NCBI RefSeq assembly: GCF_020360975.1
Contig: NW_025408683.1
Coordinates: 248,001 to 312,000 of the forward strand
Source: Hirsutella rhossiliensis
Taxonomy: Eukaryota; Ascomycota; Sordariomycetes; Hypocreales; Ophiocordycipitaceae
Direction of reading: 5' to 3'
Length of the DNA stretch: 64,000 nt
How positions within the stretch are numbered: position 1 is the stretch's first letter; every line of letters starts with the position of its first letter. This document shows positions 57,570-64,000 of the stretch, in pieces. The notes beneath the pieces are model-generated. The model ran no database searches, was not told the DNA's origin, and worked only from the letters and a program-made list of their open reading frames with translations. A program made the translations under genes and the position numbers.

Positions 57570-60176
57570 CACCCCCTTGCCACCCTAGCTTCTAGATAGT
57601 AGGGCAATAGGTAGAGGAGGGTTCGGTCTAATAAATATAAGGCTATTCCGATATTAAATTTAGCTACTTTACTATCTATTTAAGGAGGTTGTCTAAAAAT
57701 AGGGGAGGCTCCTAATTATATTCTATAAAAAGGGAAGGTAAATATAGTAAAAGGCAAAAGCCGGGACCTAAGAGGATAGGATATAAGGAGAACCCTCCTC
57801 TATATATCCTATCTCCTTAGGCCCCTAAGTTCGTTGACCGCGCCCCCCCTAGGGCGTAGTTATATAACCTGCTCTTCCGCCTTAAGGGGAGTCAAACTTA
57901 CGATTAATAGGGTTATATAACCTACTCTTACCGTTTAACTAGTAGTTATAAGTTATATTTATAACCTTCCTTATAAGGAGGGGCATAGCGGGGCATCCCT
58001 TTAGGTAGCCTAGGTACCGTAGTACCTTTACCAGCGATATTATTATTTAGGATAAAAGTAATCTTAATAGTAGACTTTTTAATAATATATTCCTTATATT
58101 AATTAGTCTTAATTTAGTAAAGCTATCGCGATTATCGTAAGTTTAAGCGCTATAGTATTATACTAATTAAGGGGTAGTCTAGTAATAGCTTTACTTCTTA
58201 GTAGTAAATAGGGCTAACTTCTACCCCTTAGATCTTTATAGTTTCTTAACTAAATTAAGATCTAACTACGCCGTTAGAATCCCTTAATCTTAGTATATAT
58301 AGTAGTGCTCTTATTATCGGGATCTAGCGATTATCGAGTTTACTATAGTAAGGAGATATTACGCCTTAATACGGTAGTTAGGTATATTATCTCTTAATAT
58401 ATCTTCTAGCTATATTACTAGTCCTAGTTACTTAATAAAGCTTTAATACTTTTAGTATATAAGCGCCTTTATTATACTATTAGCTAGGTTATCTACTAAT
58501 ACGATCTAGCTAACTTATATCCGATCTTACTATACCTCTTAACGAAGCTAGTATTTATAAACTTTAACGTGCTTAAGGTTTATCTTAAGCTTCGCGCTTA
58601 ATTTAGTTAGAAGCTTAATAGTTTAAAGGTTATTATACTAGAGCTCTATAGTCCCTTTAATACTAATACTAAGCTCCTTAATTAGTCGGCTAAATACTAC
58701 CTATTCCTTAGCTATTTATAAGAGTACTAATAATTTAGCTTTTATAAAGGACGTTATTATAGTAGCTTACTTAATAGCTTTTTAGTCAATTAGCTTACTA
58801 AGGAGTAGGAATATATATCCTTATAAGGACTTCTTAGTTTCTAGGTTATCGGCGTATAAGGAGTCGGATATATATATTAGCCGCCTTATTAGGTTTATCG
58901 CCGTAAAGTAGATATAGCGGTTTCTCGTATAATAGAGGTAAGCTAGGCACTTACGTGCTTTATACCTATAGCGCGGCCCGGGGTTATAATTATATTAGGC
59001 TAGCTTTCCGGCTATAAATACGATATCTAGCCTAGTATAAATTACTAGATAAATAAGCGACCTAATTAGAGAGATATATTCGTATATCTCTTCCTTTAAG
59101 GCCTACTTTTTATAGGGGACGAGCTCTTCTATTATTAGCGGGATCTTAGGCTTACGAAGGATATTATTATTAAGGATATAATATTTCTTCGCGGTCTTAG
59201 AGATATAGGAAGCTTACGAGAGCTATATCTTCTTAAGATCCCTATCCTTAATAATCTCGATACTAAGGAACTAGCGTAGCTCTCCTATATACGTAACGGT
59301 ATATTTTTTCGTAATAGCCTCGTATAGCTCTTCCTAATCTTATTTTTGCCTTTTCGGATATTTTATAACGATATTATCTACGAAGATAAAGATAATAACG
59401 CCCTTATAGACTAGTACGTAGGCGTCTTCTACTAGCTGCTAGGCTCCTAGTTTAGTAAAGAAACTAGATATCTCTTTAAACTATAGCTTTAAAGAGATAT
59501 AGAGCTTATATAGTGCTTTTAATAGCTTTAGGCATAGCCTAGGCATTGAGAATCCCGGTAGAGGCTAGTAATAGACTTCTTAGCGTAGGATTACGTATAG
59601 AAATACTATTTTTACGTCGTATTATTCTATCTTAAAGTCCTCGAGGTAGTAGAAGGCTATTAGTAGTCGAAATGTTCGTGCTCGTAGCGTGGCTATATAT
59701 ATATCCTCGTTACCTTTAGGTTATAGGTCTCTACGAACTATAATATATGCTTTAAAGCGTGTAATATACCCCTATTTATCGGTCTTATATATAAAGACCT
59801 AACGTAAGGGGATTAGGAAGTAACCTTTCTATTTAATAATAGCTTTTAGGATAGTCTTCTACGTGCCCCTTACTAGGTTTTCCTCTATTTCGTGGTCTAT
59901 AGCTTCCTTCTACTCGTATGCGAATTCTAAAGCTATTGCCGCGTTAAAGGAGGTAGGGGGAGGCGGTATATCTTTAACGTAAAGCTTATACTTACTTGCC
60001 TTTACGATAATATTATTAATAAGGGATTTCTTAGGCCTACGAGCCCGTTTTCCTTTAATAACGTTGCTTAGGTTAATCCCTTATAACGTATCCTTTCGTC
60101 TACGTTGTTCTTATATTTATAATGTCCTTAAGCCGGCCCTACTAATCGCTAGGTTAAGGGTGCGGGGTTCGGACTA
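57570..60176 (-). pseudogene. Copia G pol relic (RT and RNase H)
   Basis: Minus strand from about 60,060 down: KRKRARRPKKS linker, RT with LFIYKTDK near 59,780, catalytic FVDNIV (from YVDDIV) near 59,375-59,395, LSYASYISK, then TRLDIVF and an RNase H end with TIITSFIKAKLL (from TEAEL) near 58,750. Stops are TAG/TAA at positions compatible with RIP of Gln or Trp, and the frame is otherwise long. Below about 58,600 the sequence is non-coding or too degraded. Confidence 0.7.
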
Positions 60177-60744
60177 TCTTAAGGTATATAAGCAAAAGCG
60201 GAATTTTAGGAAATCAAGGAATCACGTAAGACTACGTGATAGAGGGGAAGAAGGAGTATAAGGTAGGATTTTCAACGGAATTTATTAGTAGTATATTGGT
60301 ATATAGAAGAGGTGTTAAAGTTAATGATTTTCTATCTATCTACTAGCGGACATGCTATCTTATATAGACAATTATAGCTAAACGGAAGAACCTTTCGGGA
60401 CCAGATTTAGGCTGCCGTATAGCCCTAAGACTAGGGAATTCCGTGATACCTCGAGTGAATCTAGAAGTGTCTTAGTTCCCCTAATATTCGTGTTTAAAGG
60501 AGGTTGGTCGTGCCGGTGTTCTTAAGAGGTCTTAGCTAGCATTCTAAGCTAGCTCTATTCCTTCGATTCCCGATTATACGATAACCGGCGACCCGTTTAA
60601 TGCATAATAATATATAAAATAACGAGCGATTCTTGCTCTATAGGATAAGACTTTATCTATAATTAATATACTACTTATTAGCTTATATAATCGGGAGAGT
60701 ATATTATAGCTGCTTTATTTATAGTAGGAACACCGTTCCTTACA
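60177..60744 (-). repeat. Copia A3 3' LTR (568 bp)
   Basis: Same length and ends as 736-1,303. The TGTAAGG start (plus-strand CCTTACA) is unmutated here. A 65-codon frame at 60,064-60,261 overlapping its left edge is not a gene. Confidence 0.88.
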
Positions 60745-61115
60745 GCCTCCCTTAAAGAGTAGATTTATATACTCTTTACTGATTTATTTATAGTAGTATA
60801 TATATAGGGTAAAAACCTAATTTAGGAAAACCATTCTTATACCTTAATAGGATATATAAAAACCTATTCTTTCTTAGGAAAAAAAATCCTTAGGTATATA
60901 CTAATAGAAAAACCTATGGTAGGAAAAATCTATAGTTATAATAATTATTTATAGGATAACCTTATATAAGGTAAAACCTATTATTGCTAGGAAAATCTTA
61001 ATAGATAAAAACCTAGTAAATATTTCTCTAGGAAACCTAAAAGGAAAAACCTAGTAGGGGAAAGATATAGAAAGCATAAGAAATATCTAAAAACCCCTTT
61101 TAATTGCTTAGGAAC

Positions 61116-62657
61116 TTATATTAAGGATAGACCGTCTCTAGATTTATAGAGTAATCTAGGTCTTAATTCCTTTGTAAAAATATCAGCTATATTATCTTCT
61201 GATTTAATATAAAAAACTCTAATTTCCCCTTTTCTTATACTAGTTCTAGTATAGTGATAGGCTAATCTTATATGCTTAGACCTTTTATGAAATTCCGGAT
61301 TTTCTGCTAATTTAATAGCAGCAGTATTATCCGTTAAAATAGGAGGTATAGTATTAGGAATCTTAATAGATAGATCCTTAGTAATATTTTTAAAAAGCAT
61401 ATTTAAATAAACAGCTTCTTTATTTGCCTCCCTAAGGCCAATATATTCTGCTTCGCAGGTAGAAAGGGCAACGGCTTTCTGCTTAGAGCAAGCCCAGCTT
61501 ATTATATTATTATATATATAAAAACAGTAACCGGAAAAGGATTTTCCGTCCGTTAAATCCGACGCCCAGCTAGAGTCGGTAAAACCCTTTATATATAGAT
61601 AGGTAAAAGGGATATTGCAATTATATTTAATCTTTAGGCTAGGGAATTTATTTAAATATTTCCAAATTATATTTAAAGCCTTAAAATGCGTTTGGTCGGG
61701 CTTAGCCGCGAATCTAGCGCAGGAAATTACAGAATATAAGATATCTGGCCTAGTAAATAAGGCTAAGTATAATAGAGATCCTATTTCTTTCTGAAATTGC
61801 AATATATCTTCCTTAGAAGGTAATTCCTTTGCTTTTATAAGCTTAAAGCCTACTATAGCGGGTAAATTCGAAGTTCCTAAACCTTCTTTATTAAATTCCT
61901 TTAATTTATTTAAGGTATAATTTTCTTGGGATATATATAGCTCTTTATTTTCTCGGTTTATTGTAATATTTAGACCTAAGAAGTCTTTTATATCTCCTAA
62001 GATAGTAAAATCTAGGAATTTAGATAATTCTTTAAATAATCTTTCTTCTATTATAGATTTAGAGGGCCCTACTATAAGAAAGTCGTCGACGTGAATTGCT
62101 AAGGCTATACTATAGTCCTTATTTATAAATACTCCTTCGTCTATTAAAAGAGGAAGAAATCCGAGATTATTTAGTATAATTTTTAAATGATTATACCAGA
62201 GCTTAGGACTTTGTTTTAGGCTATATAATGCTTTCTTTAGCTTTGCTTTAATTTGACCGGTTTTATATAGGTCTAGGAATTTAGTTAATTTAATTCCTTT
62301 AGCTCTATAAGCTGATCTATGTTTTAAATAATATTCTTTAAGAGCGTATTCTTCGTAGCCTATAGGAAGATCGATATATACTTCGCTATCTATATCGGCA
62401 TGTACGAATGCATTTGTTATATCTATTTGCAAAGCTTCGAATTCGTAGATAATAGCTAAAATAAGTAGAATTCTAATAGATTCGGGTCTAGCCGTAGTCG
62501 AGAAGGTATCTAGGAAATCTAAGCCATAGATCTGCTTAAATCCCTGTATTACGAAACGGGCTTTATATTTTATTATATTATTTTGACTATCCTTCTTAAT
62601 AGTATAGACCCAGCGGCCTCCTATAGCCTCCCTATCCCTAGGGAGGTAGGAAAATTC
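61116..62657 (-). CDS. Copia A3 reverse transcriptase-RNase H (open frame)
   Basis: Open from just after a TAG at 62,658-62,660 to TAA at 61,116-61,118; the first Met is at 62,432. The reverse transcriptase copies the element RNA and the RNase H degrades it. Motifs in order: KARFVIQGF and TFSTTARPESIR upstream of the Met, DITNAFVHADID (first Asp), KKALYSLKQSP, IHVDDFLIVG (catalytic VDD near 62,080), FLGLNI, then RNase H with GFTDSSWASD, STCEAEYIGL and LTDNTAAIKLAENP, ending KHIRLAYHYTR and DIFTKEL. All catalytic acids appear present. It would only be made as part of a polyprotein, which is interrupted upstream. Codon use is AT-biased like family A, so some RIP has occurred. Confidence 0.85.
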   Translation of the reverse strand, partial: EFSYLPRDREAIGGRWVYTIKKDSQNNIIKYKARFVIQGFKQIYGLDFLDTFSTTARPESIRILLILAIIYEFEALQIDITNAFVHADIDSEVYIDLPIGYEEYALKEYYLKHRSAYRAKGIKLTKFLDLYKTGQIKAKLKKALYSLKQSPKLWYNHLKIILNNLGFLPLLIDEGVFINKDYSIALAIHVDDFLIVGPSKSIIEERLFKELSKFLDFTILGDIKDFLGLNITINRENKELYISQENYTLNKLKEFNKEGLGTSNLPAIVGFKLIKAKELPSKEDILQFQKEIGSLLYLALFTRPDILYSVISCARFAAKPDQTHFKALNIIWKYLNKFPSLKIKYNCNIPFTYLYIKGFTDSSWASDLTDGKSFSGYCFYIYNNIISWACSKQKAVALSTCEAEYIGLREANKEAVYLNMLFKNITKDLSIKIPNTIPPILTDNTAAIKLAENPEFHKRSKHIRLAYHYTRTSIRKGEIRVFYIKSEDNIADIFTKELRPRLLYKSRDGLSLI

Positions 62658-64000
62658 CTAAGTTTTATATTTAATTAGCTGGATAATCTCCTTAATCATA
62701 GCATCTTTCTAAAATGCTATTTCAGGGCTATTTATTGCCTGTTTATAGGTCTTTGGAATTTTTAGATCCTGATTTTCTATACTAGCTAGAATTAACTCTA
62801 TAAAATCGCAGTTTAGAAATAAATTAACGTTAGGGTATTCGATATAGTCAGAATCGAACCCTTCCGGCTTCTTAGGTAATTCTACTACTATTTTACTAGT
62901 AGTAGGAATAGGATCGTTATTTAGAGACTCTTCTTCTATAGAGGGCGAGGGACTTTTATCTCTAGGTTCTCTAGTAGCTTCCTCTATAGGGATATAGCTT
63001 TCTAGCTTATCTTTATTCGGAATAGAATTAAAATCAAAGGTATTATTACTACTAGAGATTTCTAGATTTTTTATAAATTTATTTTCTAGTATAGTAATAT
63101 CTCTAGAGATAGTAATCTTTCTCTTAGAAAAATCCCAGATTTTATATGCATTTTCTAAATAGCCTACTATTATTCCCTTAAAAGCTCTATTATCTAGCTT
63201 ATCTTTAGGGTCTTTATTCTTATAATATATAAGGCTTCCGAAGGTCTTAATTTTATTTAAGGTCTCGAAGGGTAGTATTATATTATCCCTCTTTTCTATA
63301 GGACTTTTAAATCCTATCGCAGAATGCGGTGATCTATTATATAAATAGGTAGCTGTTAAAACAACTTCTCCCCATAGATATTTAGGAAGCCTAGCAGTAA
63401 ATAAAAGAGCTCGTACTTTTTCTAATATAGTACGATTTATTCTTTCTATTCTACCGTTAGATTCCGGCGTCCTAGGAGGACTAGAATTAAAGGTAATTCC
63501 TTCTTTTCGCAATAGAGCTTTATTTTATATATAAATTCTTTAGCATTATCAGAAAATGCTTCTCTAATCCTAGTATTTTTAGGGTTATTTTCTACCCTAT
63601 TTTTAAATTCTAGGAACCTATCTAGAGCTTCTCCCTTTTTTCGAAGAAGGTATATTTCTAGATATCGGGTTCCTACGTCTAGGAAAGAAATATAATAGTG
63701 ATATTTATTATAAGTAGGCACTTTAATTGGCCCCCAAATATCTAATACTATTTTTTCTAAATAGGAATAAGACTTATACGAGGGTTGTTTATTAACCCTA
63801 TTCGTTGCTTTAGCTCTAATGCATATTTCGCACTGCCTTATTTTATTTTCCTCTTCTAGAGGCATTTTTATATCCTTATTATATCTTTTTAATATTTCTA
63901 AAATAGCCCTACTATTTATATGCCCTAAGCGTAAGTGCTAAGTATAAAAATCTATATCCTTTGCTTTTAAAGACGTAATAAGGATCGATTGGCTTTCTAA
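62658..64000 (-). pseudogene. Copia A3 integrase, two stops and one frameshift
   Basis: Continues the RT frame upstream. The pre-integrase zinc domain has HLRLGH (near 63,925) and CEICIRAK (near 63,830). The integrase core has candidate D in VLDIWGP, D in AFSDNAKEF and E in SNGRIERINR. Breaks: TAG at 63,938-63,940 and 62,709-62,711 (and 62,658-62,660 at the junction), at places where Trp is expected, fitting G-to-A RIP; and loss of one A in an A-run near 63,505, which shifts the frame between YCEK and EGITFNSSPPR. A1 keeps that A. The linker to RT is Ser/Pro-rich. Confidence 0.85.

Larger units (their letters stand above)
57256..60176 (-). mobile_element. Copia G, 3' part, interrupted by A3
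   Basis: Minus-strand Ty1/Copia element. The 3' LTR is at 57,256-57,569, beside a polypurine tract, then a RIP-damaged RNase H and reverse transcriptase. It stops abruptly at 60,176, where the A3 LTR begins; the rest would be beyond A3, off-window. Damage is uneven: the LTR has normal CA/TG, the internal part is AT-rich. Confidence 0.8.
60177..64000 (-). mobile_element. Copia A3, partial, lightly mutated (runs off the window)
   Basis: Sister of A1 with far fewer RIP changes. The 3' LTR is at 60,177-60,744, a purine tract at 60,745-60,760, then RNase H, reverse transcriptase, integrase and the start of the pre-integrase domain at the right edge. Gag, protease and the 5' LTR lie beyond 64,000. 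It is inserted in Copia G. Confidence 0.88.

Noticed and set aside
1..64000. A new defence or biosynthetic gene system
   Set aside because: The only non-transposon genes are two unrelated secreted proteins and one enzyme fragment; nothing links them into a system.

Overview
This is a chromosomal window from a filamentous ascomycete (Pezizomycotina). The evidence is Ty1/Copia, Ty3/Gypsy, Tad-like LINE and Tc1-like elements of fungal type, intron-poor host genes for secreted proteins, and very heavy repeat-induced point mutation (RIP). The RIP is almost entirely C-to-T at CpA: the first 900 bases contain no CA and no TG, while CpG survives. The species cannot be named from the sequence. No rRNA, tRNA or CRISPR array was seen.

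Layout. 1-42,100 is an AT-rich, RIP-degraded nest of transposons. A Gypsy relic (family B, 1-735) is cut by Copia A1 (736-21,051). The right LTR of A1 is split by a full-length Gypsy B (6,716-20,818; target duplication GCCGG, now ACTAG on the left). Gypsy B is in turn cut by Copia D1 (10,032-16,342; target duplication ACTTC). D1 is the youngest and least mutated of the nest. Gypsy C (about 21,052-32,600, plus strand) follows, with Copia D2 inserted in it (24,144-30,493; target duplication TATAT) and a GC-rich island at 22,204-22,632. Next come an unassigned degraded stretch, a minus-strand LINE (about 34,860-39,340), a solo D LTR (39,572-40,056), a second LINE 5' fragment (40,209-41,402) and LTR scraps.

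42,100-57,255 has normal composition and holds the only host-type genes. They are a minus-strand secreted protein with 41-residue repeats (42,219-43,795), a 478-residue secreted protein of unknown family (54,250-55,686), and a fragment of a haem aldoxime dehydratase gene (56,254-56,946). This block also carries a 1.37 kb Tc1-like DNA transposon (44,688-46,054) with broken transposase. It also holds a 6.1 kb Copia element F (46,847-52,941) with identical 200-bp LTRs and an intact GTATA duplication, but a frame-shifted coding region.

57,256-64,000 is again transposon: a RIP-damaged Copia G interrupted by Copia A3. A3 is a better preserved sister of A1, runs off the right edge, and still has an open reverse transcriptase-RNase H frame.

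The elements do not form a host pathway. They record successive insertions in a RIP-active genome, with a few fast-evolving secreted-protein genes next to the AT-rich repeats. I found no convincing new multigene system. The points most worth following are the two secreted proteins, the aldoxime dehydratase remnant, the defective but very recent element F, and the UAG between gag and pol in D1.
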